This document shows positions 53,344 through 64,000 of a stretch of 64,000 nucleotides of DNA, piece by piece. Below the pieces are notes generated by a model. It did no database searches. It had not been told where the DNA came from and saw only the letters and a program-made list of their open reading frames with translations. The stretch is from contig OX465283.1 in NCBI GenBank assembly GCA_949987705.1, positions 94,971,813-95,035,812 of the forward strand, read 5' to 3'. A program made the translations under genes and the position numbers. How positions within the stretch are numbered: the stretch's first letter is position 1; each line of letters starts with the position of its first letter. Source of the stretch: Thereva unica. Lineage: Eukaryota; Arthropoda; Insecta; Diptera; Therevidae.

Positions 53344-55332
53344 GTGGTTTTTGACGCCTCCTGTAAAACGTCTTCGCATAAATCACTTAATGATGCGCTA
53401 ATGGTAGGACCCGTGGTTCAAGAGGACCTATTCTCTATTATGCTCCGTTTCCGTTCATATAAGTACGCTTTGACGGCAGATGTACAGGCTATGTACCGGC
53501 AAATTTGGGTGCATCCTGAGGACAGAAACCTTCAGTTGATTCTGTGGAGAGACTCACCCAAGGAGGATCTTCAAATTTTCAGGCTAAAGACAGTCACGTA
53601 TGGGACTGCTTCCGCTCCATTCCTAGCAACACGATGTCTAGCTCAGCTTGCAGAAGACTTCGTTAATCAGATGCCCCAAGCTTCAAGAATCATCAAACAA
53701 TCTTTCTACACGGATGATCTTCTTACCGGTGCCGATGAAAGTAATGATCTCTCTCGCATCAAGAATGACATCGAATTTATATTAGCCTCAGCTCAATTTA
53801 AATTACGCAAATGGTACTCAAACGACAAGAGATTTCTGGACAATATTCCTGAGGATTCGAGAGAAAAACCACTAAGATTTCATGACGTCGATGCGGTCAA
53901 AACTCTAGGTGTGGTATGGGAACCAACAGCAGATAAATTTAGATTTCATTTCAAGCAAAGTAGTAGCCATTCCTCAAGGATAACCAAGCGAGCAGTGCTT
54001 TCAGAGGTTTCGCGCCTTTTCGATCCGCTAGGTCTTATCAACCCAATTATAGTGAAAGCAAAAATCTTCTTACAGGAATTGTGGATACTGAAGCTCAACT
54101 GGGACGAATCTCTTCCACTGGTTCTTGAGCAAAGTTGGAAAGATTTCATGCTAGACTTGCAGGGATTAAAGCATCTGGAGATTCCGCGTTTAATGTTCTC
54201 CTCAAACGGCTCCATCAGGAATGAAATTCATGGGTTTGCAGACGCTTCAGTGCGGGCGTATGGATGCTGTTTATATATCCGCTCCATAGACATAAATGGA
54301 TCCATTTCTACGAATCTTTTGACCGCAAAGTCGAAAGTTGCGCCAATAAAGTCTCGATCTTTACCTTGCCTGGAATTATGTGCTGCACTATTGCTCTCAA
54401 AACTTCTGGATAAAACGCGCCAGAGCATCGATAAGAAAATAGACGACATAATTCTATGGACTGATTCAGAAATCGTGCTAGATTGGCTATCATCTCACCC
54501 GTCGTCGTGGAAAACCTATGTAGCCAATCGTGTATCAGAAATCCAAGAGCTTACAAAGAGTTTGACATGGAGACACGTAAATTCAAAGGCGAATCCAGCT
54601 GATATAGTGTCGCGAGGATCTAATGTGGCAGAGTTGCAGACATCTATATGGTTTTCCGGGCCAGCATATCTTCAAGAGCCCTCAAATCTCTGGCCACCTA
54701 ACAAAATTCGAAGAATTAATATAGAAGAAGTTCCTGAAAGACGCAATTTGAAAACTATACTAGTATGTTCAATTTCGGATAATTTTTTAAATACAATTTA
54801 CGAATGCAGCGACTTTACGAAGAATTGTCGCCGAATCGCACTGGCAATCAGATTTTGGAACAATCTCCAGTTGAAGAAAAAGAAACAAAATATCGTAAAC
54901 TCTGAGATAACATCCACAGAAATAGACAACGCATTTCTCAGAATAATAAACTGTGTTCAAACATCTGAATTCGCTGAAGAGATAAGGTTGCTTCATGGCA
55001 AAAAAGAGTTAAAAGGTCATATAAAAAATCTCAACCCTTTCTGGGATGAAAGTTCAGGTGTTGCATTATTGCGAGTCGGCGGCCGACTAAGAAATTCTAA
55101 TTTACCATATGATGCCACCTTCCCTATCCTTCTTCCCCGTAACAATCCATTTGTAAAATCATATATTAATCACTTACACGTTAAAAACTTTCATGCAGGT
55201 TCTTTAGCATTGGTAGCCATCCTGCGGCAGCGTTTTTGGGTCGTGAATGCCAGAGAATACACCAGGAGAATTGTGCGCGCCTGTCTTCATTGTTTCAAAT
55301 ATAGACCACGTTTAGTTCAGCAAATCATGTAA
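53344..55332 (+). CDS. BEL-B RT, RNase H and integrase zinc region, 662 aa, same frame after the stop
   Basis: The frame is the continuation of the upstream ORF after one TGA. RT: VVFDASCKTSSHKSLNDALM, LTADVQAMYRQIWV, YGTASAPFLATRCL and the catalytic FYTDDLL. RNase H: HGFADASVRAYGCCLYI, LPCLELCAALLL, LWTDSEIVLDWL and WRHVNSKANPADIVSRG. The integrase N-terminal zinc region follows (H...H at HLHVKNFHAGS and C..C at ACLHCFKYRP). It ends at TAA 55330 because of a 5-base duplication (tgtaatg) that shifts the frame into the next ORF. Confidence 0.92.
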   Translation: MVFDASCKTSSHKSLNDALMVGPVVQEDLFSIMLRFRSYKYALTADVQAMYRQIWVHPEDRNLQLILWRDSPKEDLQIFRLKTVTYGTASAPFLATRCLAQLAEDFVNQMPQASRIIKQSFYTDDLLTGADESNDLSRIKNDIEFILASAQFKLRKWYSNDKRFLDNIPEDSREKPLRFHDVDAVKTLGVVWEPTADKFRFHFKQSSSHSSRITKRAVLSEVSRLFDPLGLINPIIVKAKIFLQELWILKLNWDESLPLVLEQSWKDFMLDLQGLKHLEIPRLMFSSNGSIRNEIHGFADASVRAYGCCLYIRSIDINGSISTNLLTAKSKVAPIKSRSLPCLELCAALLLSKLLDKTRQSIDKKIDDIILWTDSEIVLDWLSSHPSSWKTYVANRVSEIQELTKSLTWRHVNSKANPADIVSRGSNVAELQTSIWFSGPAYLQEPSNLWPPNKIRRINIEEVPERRNLKTILVCSISDNFLNTIYECSDFTKNCRRIALAIRFWNNLQLKKKKQNIVNSEITSTEIDNAFLRIINCVQTSEFAEEIRLLHGKKELKGHIKNLNPFWDESSGVALLRVGGRLRNSNLPYDATFPILLPRNNPFVKSYINHLHVKNFHAGSLALVAILRQRFWVVNAREYTRRIVRACLHCFKYRPRLVQQIM

Positions 55333-56294
55333 TGGGGGATTTACCAGTAAGCCGAGTCAACCAATCACTTCCATTTTCACACTGTGGGGTAGATTTCTGT
55401 GGACCGTTCCAGACCACGTACCGCCAGAGAGGAAAGCAAACTTACAAGACTTATGTTGCTGTTTTCATCTGTTTTTCTACAAGGGCTGTTCATATTGAGG
55501 TCGTATCGGATCTCACGTCAGATGCGTTCATTGCCGCTCTAAAACGTTTCATAGGCCGAAGGAATTTATGCAAACATATTTACTGTGACAACGCGACCAA
55601 TTTTGTTGGAGCACGAAGACTACTCAGTGAATTTAGAGAGGCCTTTCTTAAGCAACAAACTCAGTCCGAAATCATCCACTGGTGTTCGAATAACAGCATT
55701 AGCTTTCATCATATTCCACCTCGATCTCCACATTTTGGTGGGATTTGGGAAGCTGCTATTAAATCAGCAAAAGCCCATCTGTATCGCACGCTTCAAGGAT
55801 CTCTATTAACGTTCGAAGAGCTGGCAACAGTGATGGTTCAAATTGAGGCAGTGTTAAATTCAAGACCCATTACACCCCTTTCTTCAGATCCCAACGACGA
55901 ACAGGCAATGACACCTTCACATTTCCTCGTACAAGCTCCCATCACTTGCTTTGTAGAACCAGATTTGTCCAAGCATAAAGTTAACTACTTACATCGATGG
56001 CAACGACTTTCCGCTTTACTGCAGCATTTTTGGAGGAGATGGTCGAAGGAGTACGTAAGTCAGCTTCAACAAAGATTTCGGTGGCAATCTGCGCATAAAG
56101 ATATCACGGTGGGAATGTTAGTCCTGGTTCATCAAGAAGACCTACCACCATTTAAATGGAGACTCGGCCGAGTTGTTAAGAAAGTTAAAGGATCAGATGG
56201 TCATGTACGGGTAGCAGATATCAGCACTTCAGCTGGCATCCTTCAAAGAGCAGTACACAAACTGGCACCTCTGCCCATGGACGAAAGTGATTGA
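55332..56294 (+). CDS. BEL-B integrase catalytic core and C-terminus, 320 aa (frameshifted)
   Basis: Catalytic residues: D in HCGVDFCGPF, D in YCDNATNFVG and E in GGIWEAAIKSAK. The C-terminal HRWQRLSALLQHFWRRW and PFKWRLGRVV-like segments are the conserved end of BEL/Pao integrase. It overlaps the end of the previous ORF by one base; I read this as one polyprotein broken by a 5-base insertion rather than a programmed shift, because an intact family member has a single ORF. The stop at 56292 is about 30 bases before the 3' LTR, after a purine-rich ggcggcggca tract. Confidence 0.9.
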   Translation: MGDLPVSRVNQSLPFSHCGVDFCGPFQTTYRQRGKQTYKTYVAVFICFSTRAVHIEVVSDLTSDAFIAALKRFIGRRNLCKHIYCDNATNFVGARRLLSEFREAFLKQQTQSEIIHWCSNNSISFHHIPPRSPHFGGIWEAAIKSAKAHLYRTLQGSLLTFEELATVMVQIEAVLNSRPITPLSSDPNDEQAMTPSHFLVQAPITCFVEPDLSKHKVNYLHRWQRLSALLQHFWRRWSKEYVSQLQQRFRWQSAHKDITVGMLVLVHQEDLPPFKWRLGRVVKKVKGSDGHVRVADISTSAGILQRAVHKLAPLPMDESD

Positions 56295-56325
56295 AAAGAT
56301 GCGCATCCTTTCAACGGCGGCGGCA

Positions 56326-56680
56326 TGTTCAGTCACTTCATCGTAATTATTTCATTTTCAGCCACTTCATTGTAATTATTTCATTTAGTTTTAAACAACC
56401 ATTTAATTTAAATATTCAAAATTTAACGTTCCATTTTTCATTGTAAATAACATTCAAATCAAACTGTAGTCACTGAACTTATTTCAATTTCCTTTGTATA
56501 ATTCAAATTTCCGTTTTCAATATAAGCCACTTGGGCAGTCTCGTTGTAGCTTCATAAAACTCGAGTTCATATTGTTCATGTGTTTCCTTAATAAAGAATA
56601 GTTGTCGGTTTCAAAGTTGCGTTTTCATTTCATTCGAAATATTTTAATTCTAATAATTGTAAAAAGGCTTACAATTGACA
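56326..56680 (+). repeat. BEL-B 3' LTR
   Basis: 355 bp, same as the 5' LTR apart from ATTGACA in place of ATTAACA at its end. Followed by the AGGTC duplication and BEL-A gag. Confidence 0.95.
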
Positions 56681-57091
56681 AGGTCTTCAATTGACGATTT
56701 ACTAGCATCCTTTTATTCTCGTACCGTTCCTTTAAATTTGCCCATGCTGGAAGATAGTCTTGATTTGTCGTAGATGCATGCCTTAGCACCGTTTGTGCTT
56801 CTCCTACCAAACATTCCTTCAGATAATGTAACTTTTGTACTGAGGAAAGTCTGGGGTTGCTATGAACCAAAGAGACGAACACGTCGTGAAATGATCGCCA
56901 CAAATCTCCATTATATTTTGGTAGACTAATCCTTGGCAATTGAATTTCATGTGGAGCTGCTGTTGCTATTACGAGCTCCAGCTATTACGAGCGACTGATG
57001 GAGCTGGTGTACTACTGATTTGACATTTTTCTAACCCGTCCATTAGATCTCCTAGATAGTCGAAATATTTACTTTGTGCGGCGCTGTATAG
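56681..57091 (-). pseudogene. BEL-A: gag N-terminal part
   Basis: On the minus strand, with a stop or shift near 56940, one reads FDYLGDLMDGLEKCQ, then LPRISLPKYNGDLWRSFHDVF and LHYLKECLVGEAQTVLRHAS, the same gag block as in BEL-B but clearly diverged. The frame passes the AGGTC site into the fragment at 49742-48573. Its own start and LTR are missing on the right, where the tail of a CR1/Jockey-like element begins. Confidence 0.8.
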
Positions 57092-60000
57092 GTTTATTTA
57101 TTGTTTATTTATTCGGAAAGTGTACACAAGATACAAATCTTTTAGAGTACAATATATAAGATACAAATCTTTACGGAACAATATAAAGGATTAAAAACTC
57201 AAAATAAAAAAAATAAATAAGAGCAGAGAGAGATAATTGGACAGATAATACAAAAAAAATTAAAACTATTAGAAAACTTACCAAACTAAATATGACTATG
57301 ACCCTCCACGAAAAGGCGTATATAAAATTCAAAACTATTAAAATTAACCACCGGACAAATGCTTAATAAGTTTCCTCCTGAAAACCACCACCGTATTGGC
57401 TCCTCTGACAGAGGAAGGCAATTTATTCCACAGTCTAATTGTGTGCATAAAGTAGGATCGACAACCAATTCTGCTCTTGTATGAAGGTATGCGGAAGCTT
57501 AACAGACGACGTGACTGCAACGGTACTATAAAACTACCCAAATACCTGGGACTACTGGTAAAATGTATCTTGTAAAGTCATGCATGTCAAGGTAGGACAA
57601 GAATTCGCAGGGGATGAGAAATTTGCGATAAGTGGAAACACAGGCATCGTAAGCCAAAGGAGAATCTAATGCAGTCATTAAAAGCTACATTCAGACGACG
57701 CCTGCAGACGGCATCCAAGGCAATATAGCTCGAGATGCCGTACAAAAAATGCGGCATGATCAGGCTCTTTACCAGACTTAGGCGTGACTGTTGAGGTAGG
57801 AGTTTACCAAATAACCATAACCTACGGAGGCAACTATAAACTTTACTAAGAATCCGTGAGACGTGGTCGCAACAAGTCAACCTCGAGTTCACCACAATAC
57901 CCAAATTCGTAGCCTTATTCACAATACAAAGTGGAGTATTATCGATCGTGATAGGACTTAGCTAATGGGTATTAACAGAACGACGGCTAATAAATAAGGC
58001 CATGGATTTATTAGGATTGAGTCTAAGATAGTTATTGGACGCCCAGCTTGAAATATTGCGCAAGTCACCATTCACTCTCTCCATGCATTCACCTAGTTTA
58101 TCAGAAGAAGATGAGGTATATACTTGCGTATCATCAGCAAAGAAGTGAAAACAGCAATTCCGGATGACGGTAGACATATCATTCGTGAATAATGTGTAAA
58201 GCAAAGGTCCGAGAACAGAGCCCTGCGGCACTCCTGATGGCACAGGAAGAAATGATGAATACTTATCATTGAACTTAAAGCACTGGGACCTGTTGGAGAG
58301 GAATGAGGAGAGGGGAGAGATCGCAGAAGACGAGAAATGGAAGAGAGTAGCAAGTTTATACAGCAAGAGATTATGATTAACGGTGTCAAACGCTTTTGAG
58401 AAATCAAGCAGAACCAACACAGCGGTCTCATTATCATCCAACTTCGCTCGAACATCAGTGGTGACCTTCAACAGTGCTGTCTCACAGCTATGAATCTGCC
58501 GAAAGCCAGACTGGTACTCACACAGTAGATCGTTTCGTTCTTCAAGAAACGATTGAATCTGATCATACATGATTCTCTCAAGGACCTTGGACAGGTAGGA
58601 TAGGATACTAATTGGCCGGAAGTCTGTGATGTCGGAAGGAGAGGATTTTTTAGGTATTGGCACAATAAAAGCTTTCTTCCACACATCAGGAAATGCAGAG
58701 TATGTTAAGCAGCAATTGAAGATGTGAGTAACTGCATCGATCACATATGGTATTATGAGCTTAAAAAATTGAGGTTCAACACCATCAATACCAGTGGCAT
58801 TAGAATGAACAGAGGTAAAGGATGCAAGTACTTCGGCCGCATCCACACATCTAAAACTGAAGCCATCAAATGAGTGTGCAGATCTCCGATCTAAATTACT
58901 GTCAGTGGGCATTAACGGTTGGATGAATGAATGATTCATAAGCTCGATGTCAAGATTAAGGTGGCTAGCATTTACAGGCCCAGAATGTATTCCTAATTTC
59001 CGTATATTCTTCCATATCTGTTTAGACGGGAGGTCAGAGTTAAGCTTAGCGGCATAGAACATGTTGGCCTTATTACGCACATGCTTATACCTACTGAAGG
59101 ATTCAGCCGTTCTCAGCCGTCTGTATCTACGATAAAGCAGTTCACGCTCCTGGATAAGCAGTCTAATTTCGGAACTATACCAAGGACAATTACGACACTC
59201 CGGCTTCCTACGAATTCGTTTGAGTGGCACACACTCATTGAATGTAGCTAAGATAAGGGAAGTGAACATCTGTACTTTCTCATCAACAGAGTGTTGACTA
59301 TATATCATGTGTAGAGGTAGCGTGAGGCATTTTTGGTGAATGGAGTCATAGTCAATATTGCTATAATCCCTGTATGTTATAAATTGATCAGAGGCAGTTG
59401 TTGAGCATGAAAATCTCACAGAGAGAAACAGGAAGTCGTGGTCAAATAGGCTGGGAGAAGAAAGTTGACTCCAACGAATTACTCTTTCAACGTTTGAAGT
59501 GGCAAGAATGTCAAGCAAAGAGGGTCGCAAGCAATTATTGTATGTTGGAAGATTGTTTAAGATGTTAATGTCAACAGATTGGAGTAACCATTTCAACGTA
59601 CTGCTTCTACCGTTTGATTTAAGCAGGTCAACATTGAGATCTCCAGCAATATGAATATCACTATACTACCTACTAAGCCTAGAGAGAACGTTAAAGAGCT
59701 CCTCAGCATTGTCTTCGTTGAACAAGTTGGGCGGGCAGTACACAGAAACAAGCCAACAGACGTCGCTTGGCGTTTTGACTTCGACAACAATAAACTCACA
59801 ATGTTCACCTGTGGATTTGTAGATGATCTTCGACCGCAATGCCTTCGAAACATAGACAGCCACACCCCTCCAATCCTGTCAGGCCTATCATTACGATGAA
59901 CGTTAAAGTTACTTAGGTACACATAAGAAGAGGGGATATCACTATTTAGCCATGTCTCGCTGACCAGTAGTGCATGCACACCAGTGTCATCAAATATTGC

Positions 60001-60230
60001 CCTCAAGTCATCAATCTTGTTCCTCAGACTTCTTGCATTAAGATAACAAATGTTTAACACATCCACTTTTTCTTGAGAGCAGATGATGTCAAGTAGTCTA
60101 CCCACATCATACACAAAACCAGACGTATTATCCATCAGGAAAACAACAGCAGCCAATATCAGGAGGATAACTACAAGCACGATATTTAAGCAAATTATTG
60201 CACAATAAAGGAGGCATCAACGCAGCGAAG
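57092..60230 (-). mobile_element. CR1/Jockey-like non-LTR element, 5'-truncated
   Basis: The 3' tail on the minus strand is (AAATA)n-like (57115-57092). ORF2 covers nearly the whole element; ORF1 is absent, so the right end near 60180-60240 is a truncation. It lies between BEL-A gag and the end of the Gypsy env gene. Confidence 0.75.
57286..60180 (-). pseudogene. CR1/Jockey-like ORF2 (endonuclease and reverse transcriptase), frameshifted
   Basis: The endonuclease begins with a hydrophobic leader and LNICYLNARSLRNKIDDL, then VSETWLNSDIPSS and HRNDR. At about 59870 the frame shifts, and VAVYVSKAL...CPPNLFN is read in another frame; it returns near 59600. The 59596-57962 part holds DHDFLFLSV, a long linker, and the RT motifs DITDFRPISILSYLSKVLER, LLDFSKAFDTVNH, SGVPQGSVLGPLLY and FHFFADDTQVY. 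After a stop at 57962 the C-terminal part continues in two pieces to 57286. At least three lesions. Confidence 0.85.
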
Positions 60231-60251
60231 TGGTCAAAGTCATCAATAAAA

Positions 60252-62147
60252 TTAATTCTCCATTAATTTCCCAATGCAGGAAGATTGATTGAGCTGCTCT
60301 TGATGCGTTGATTGCTTGCAATAAAAAACATCTTCTACCTTTGGACAAACTTCATTCAAGTATTGAACATTTTGGGAATTAAGGATCATATAGGGTTCGG
60401 TAATTATTTGTTTTGTTTGATTTATGGGAATGGGTAATACATGGAATAAGGAATATGTATCTTTAGCCAAGATCGGTATTCTAATGTTAAAAATGATATT
60501 AGTGCCATTATAATATGCCTGTAATCCAAGCAATTCGTAAATATGTTCTTCGGATTTTAAATTGATGCTTTGATTGATAAAGGAGACTGGTCAAATGTGC
60601 CCCAGGCCCGGCGCAAGCGAAAAGTATCTCAGATTATCGATTATAATGTGTGTTGAAATTCTGTATAGTTTTTATATCCCTTAACTATGGCAAAGGTGTT
60701 AATATTGCTATTTTTGTTTATTCAGGCGAAATTCCAAATATCACCCTATCTTTTTGTAATGCTATAACCTATTTTCATGAATAAGGTATCAGTGTACGCA
60801 GAATACTCCCACCTATCTAAAATTGTAAAAACGACGGTACCACAGTACCAACTTCCAGAGTTATGAGTCGTCAAAGTCAAAATTTTGTTTTTTTTAACAA
60901 AAATGTCACTTTCAACCACCTTTTTCTCCAAAATATTCATAGTAAACTAATGTTTTTTTTTCCAGAATAAGAAAGCTTGGAGTTTTTCCTATGAATAATG
61001 TCCAGACAATTTTTATGCTACGGCCTTTACTTTCGAAGTTATAAGCAATTTTAATACTAAAATTGGCGTTATTTCGTACTTTTTTAGTACTCTTTTTCCT
61101 AAGCTGTTGTCGAAAAGAACTAAGTGAAAAAAAGTCAAAGTCAAAATTGCTTGCAATTTCCACAAATAAGGCCAGTTTTAGCATTTAAATTCTATTCTGC
61201 GTACACTGATACCTTATTCATGAAAATAGGTTATAGCATTACAAAAATATAGGGTGATATTTGGAATTTCGCCTGAATAAACAAAAATAGCAATATTAAC
61301 ACCTTTGCCATAGTTAAGGGATATAAAAACTACATATACAGAATTTCAACACACATTATAATCGATAATCTGAGATACTTTTCGTTTGCGCCGGGCCTGG
61401 GGTAATTTTGTATGGGCCATGACCAGTCTCCTTAGAACGAATGTCGCTTAATTCGTTTGGGCTTAAGATATGTTTTGGGATGATATTTAATTTTGATAAA
61501 ACTAGTGCTTCCGCGAGATTTGTCAGGTGGTTTGCCAAAAAATCTATATTATAATTGACTTGATTTAAGTATTGTATATGAAGGATAAGGCCTTCGTTAT
61601 TTTTAATTCTGTTTTGCTCCTGACTCTGGTAATTACGCAGATACTTCTCAATAACGTCTTGCTCTTTATTAATATGATCTGTAAGGTTTTCGAATCTTTT
61701 GATCATTTGCTCATTTAGCCTCGATTGATTATTCAATTCAAATCGCGTTTCTCTCTGATTTGACTTTAGTTCATCTATTTGTTTATTTAACTCTTCAGCG
61801 TCGTTAGCATCTAAATTTCCTGTAATACTCTTAATGACGGAGCCTAATCCGTTGATTAGACCTCTTTTAACTCTAAAACTTGGGGTTAATGATATTAACT
61901 TTTGTTCTGTTTCTCTTAATTTCAGTTTTGTTATTTCGATGGAGCTTTTTATCTCTTCGCGGTTTTCTAAAGCTATTAATGATTTTTCTAACTTTCTAAT
62001 GCTTTCTTCGTACTTATCCAATTTTACTATATGTATTAAGTTTTCGTATGTCCGTATAAGTCTAGCTGTTCCAAGTCGTAATGGTAATATTCCTTGTGCG
62101 TTTGTTAAGTCCTGTATTTCGAGTAGTGCACTAACTACTGTTGTCAA
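60252..62147 (-). pseudogene. Gypsy-type (errantivirus-like) env gene, split by a foldback element
   Basis: The N-terminal and middle part (62147-61434) contains a basic cleavage-type site followed by a glycine-containing hydrophobic stretch (about residues 95-110) and a long heptad-rich helical region, the layout of insect errantivirus Env. The C-terminal half resumes at 60579-60252 after the 854-bp foldback insertion; a cysteine-bearing segment lies near the end and any membrane anchor is missing. In the family, Env allows passage between cells. The gene is disrupted. It follows pol on the same strand, as expected. Confidence 0.78.
60580..61433. mobile_element. Foldback element, copy 2 (inside env)
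   Basis: Ends AAGGAGACTGGTCA at 60580 and inverse at 61433. Arms of about 200-220 bases (to about 60815, and from about 61190) contain caggcccggcgcaa and gcagaatactcccaccta (left). The centre matches copy 1 (19882-20732) over phrases such as tatgctacggcctttacttt. No coding capacity. Confidence 0.88.
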
Positions 62148-64000
62148 CCTGTAATAATTTTTTTCTTTTAATTCTACTTTTATGTAATTTCCTATTACTA
62201 GTGGTTACTATGGTTAGTTTCTTATTATTCCTAATCTTATGTGCCGTATACCTGGGCGTTAGCTTATTCCTTCTGCATTCGTTTCTATAGATTAATTCGT
62301 TTTCTTTAAATGTTTCGGGCTCTTCCCTATTCTTATTTAATTTTTCTATATTCCTACTAACTATATTTTCTACTTTCTCTTTTATCTGTGGGTACAATGT
62401 ACTTTTGTATTCGTTTAATTTTATCAGATATTCATGTTCGTTATTATAATTAACTCTATTATTAAATTCAGATGTCCTACCATAAAATAATTCGAACGGC
62501 GTATACCTAGTCGTCGAATGTATGGCGTTATTTAGGTTATTACTACTTCACTAAGAATTTCATCATGATCTACATCTTGGTGGGTTTCTTATATTTTTCT
62601 AATACTATTCTATATATCTCGGTCAATGTTGAGTGTAACCGCTCAACAGGAGCATTACTGCTTGTTTGTTGGAAGCTCGTGAAATGAAGTTTTATTTCAT
62701 ACTGTTTACAAAAATCTTTAAATATATTTCCGGAGAATTCTCCTCCTTGATCGCAAACTAATTTTATTGGTATGCCGTGCAGGCTTATAAAATGTTTTAA
62801 AGACTTAACTACATCTAAGCTACTACGGGTTTTTAAGGTATAAACAGAAGCAAACTTAGAAAACTTATCTATGATACTAAGGATTATTTTATTATTAATA
62901 GAGTAGATATCTATATGCACTATACTTAGTGGTTTTTCTGGGGTTTCAGGTTTTCCAAATTTAGGTTTTGGTGGATGCCTATCGTACTTTAGTTTCTGGC
63001 ATTTGTCGCAATTATTTATCGTTTGTATTATTCTATTTTTCATGAAGGGAAAGAAATATTGTCGTTTCAAATGTAACAAGGTTTCATTGATTCCTCTATG
63101 GTTGCTCTTTTGATGGTAATCGTTAATGATTTTATCTTGTTCATCGACGTTGGTAACATCAGTAAGGAAATCTATACATCTTATTAACCGATAAGCTTTG
63201 CTCTGTGAGAAATATTTCGAATATACACTTTGTATGACTCGGAAAGTTTCGTCGTCGGATAATATAGCTGTAAGTTTATTTGGTGCGAGATATCTTTTAA
63301 ATAAGTCAAGTATATTTTCTTCATTGTAATTTGGCATTCCGATAATGCGACGCTGTTTATTTCTAAAAGGGGCTTCTACAGATACCGTAGGTCTTTCGGT
63401 TGATTTTTTAAATATCATTTGTAAATTAAATTCATTTAGGGGTTTTGGAGAGATTGGTATTCCGTCGTCTAGGTTTTCTTCAGCGGAATGAATAGTCGAT
63501 ATATCTTGATCTGATTGACGTTCGTTTAATTTGTTAGCATGGATTTCTATTCCTTTGGAATTTTGATTAGTTAATTTTACTCTGCTTAGAGCGTCTGCGT
63601 TAGTGTTTTGAGTACCACGTTTATAAACAATTTCATAATCAAATTCTTCCAGTTTTAGTCGCCAACGTACTAACTTTGAGTTAGGCTCTTTTAAGCTCAT
63701 TGGCTTGTGATCGGTGACAATTTTAAATTTGTGTCCATATAGGTATGGACGAAAATACTTAGTGGCCCATACGATGGCCAACAATTCTTTCTCAATTGTA
63801 GAATAATTGATTTCAGAATCGGAAAGGGTCCTGCTAGCATAGCAAATCGGTTTATCGCTTCCGATAACTCCTTGAGATAAAATTGCGCCAATGGCGAAGT
63901 TGCTAGCATCAGTGGTTAATATAAAAGGTTTCGTGAAGTCGGGATATTGAAGGATAGGTTCATTTATTAAGACTTGTCTGCAAGTCTCGAAACACTTCGT
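62131..64000 (-). pseudogene. Second Gypsy element: RNase H and integrase (runs off the window)
   Basis: The frame is open from the window edge to 62570. RNase H: FILTTDASNFAIGAILSQG, YSTIEKELLAIVWATKYF, TDHKP, with about five residues missing before LKEPNSK, then NADALSR. Integrase: HQKSNHRGINETLLHLKR and NNCDKCQKLKYDRH (zinc region), VHIDIYS, LVCDQGGEF and NAPVERLHSTLTE for the D, D, E residues. A frameshift at about 62570 and a stop near 62528 precede the C-terminal part (62520-62131, HSTTRYTPFELFYG and a basic end), which overlaps env by 17 bases. RT lies outside the window. It differs from the plus-strand Gypsy element by sequence and by having env. Confidence 0.85.

Larger units (their letters stand above)
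49743..56680 (+). mobile_element. BEL-B: young BEL/Pao LTR retrotransposon
   Basis: Two 355-bp LTRs (49743-50097, 56326-56680) begin TGTTCAGTCAC and end ACAATTAACA or ACAATTGACA; that base is the only difference I saw. The 5-bp duplication AGGTC flanks the element (49738-49742, 56681-56685). It sits in the gag gene of BEL-A in opposite orientation. Coding order gag, protease, RT, RNase H, integrase is the BEL/Pao order. Two lesions break the single ORF. Confidence 0.96.

Noticed and set aside
53341..55334. Programmed readthrough or frameshift in BEL-B
   Set aside because: The stop lies within the RT domain and the shift within integrase, places where BEL/Pao elements have one continuous ORF; ordinary mutations are simpler.

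Overview
The window is AT-rich animal DNA, almost certainly from an insect or another arthropod. It has spliced exons with GT-AG introns of about 50-110 bases. It is packed with arthropod-type mobile elements: BEL/Pao and Gypsy LTR elements, CR1/Jockey-like, LOA-like and RTE non-LTR elements, PIF/Harbinger, a P-like THAP transposon, Helitron/Helentron pieces, MITEs and satellites. I see no prokaryotic operon, CRISPR array, rRNA or tRNA.

One host gene is well supported. Eight consecutive exons of a LRRK-type ROCO gene lie on the minus strand (13887-11571), all in consistent phase and without a stop. They encode the end of the LRR region, the Roc GTPase and most of the COR domain. The kinase exons and the 5' exons are not in the window.

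1-23 kb: the 5' part of a CR1/Jockey-like element (minus, 1-1306); a dead 5'-truncated LOA-like element (1318-4264); old satellite-like DNA; and a decayed plus-strand gene (5101-5945 and 9945-10720) split by a CR1-like element with two intact ORFs (5946-9944). The Lrrk exons follow. Next comes a minus-strand cluster of eroded Polinton/Maverick-like (virus-derived) genes, including a capsid-like gene. This cluster is broken by a 498-bp element with a 44-bp tandem repeat, a small MITE, a Helitron fragment, and a PIF/Harbinger transposon (16808-20950) whose TTA target site is the stop codon of one cluster gene.

23-46 kb: a Gypsy-type element on the plus strand that serves as a landing pad. Its probable LTR end and primer site are near 23.4 kb, gag at 31.8-32.7 kb, protease at 35.0 kb, reverse transcriptase at 39.4-40.3 kb, RNase H at 43.8-44.4 kb and integrase at 44.7-46.1 kb. 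It is interrupted by an RTE element with an intact 991-aa ORF, MITEs, a 145-bp tandem array, a P-like transposon with 617-bp inverted arms each carrying a THAP ORF, and about 3 kb of 128/110-bp satellite.

46-64 kb: a Helentron helicase-endonuclease end; a chain of palindromic repeats; a BEL element on the minus strand (BEL-A) split by a very young BEL element on the plus strand (BEL-B, 49743-56680, LTRs differing by one base in my reading, TSD AGGTC); a CR1/Jockey-like element; and a second Gypsy element with an env gene running off the right edge, its env split by a foldback element that also occurs inside the Harbinger copy.

All coordinates and alignments were read by eye. Family names rest on recognised motifs, not on searches.
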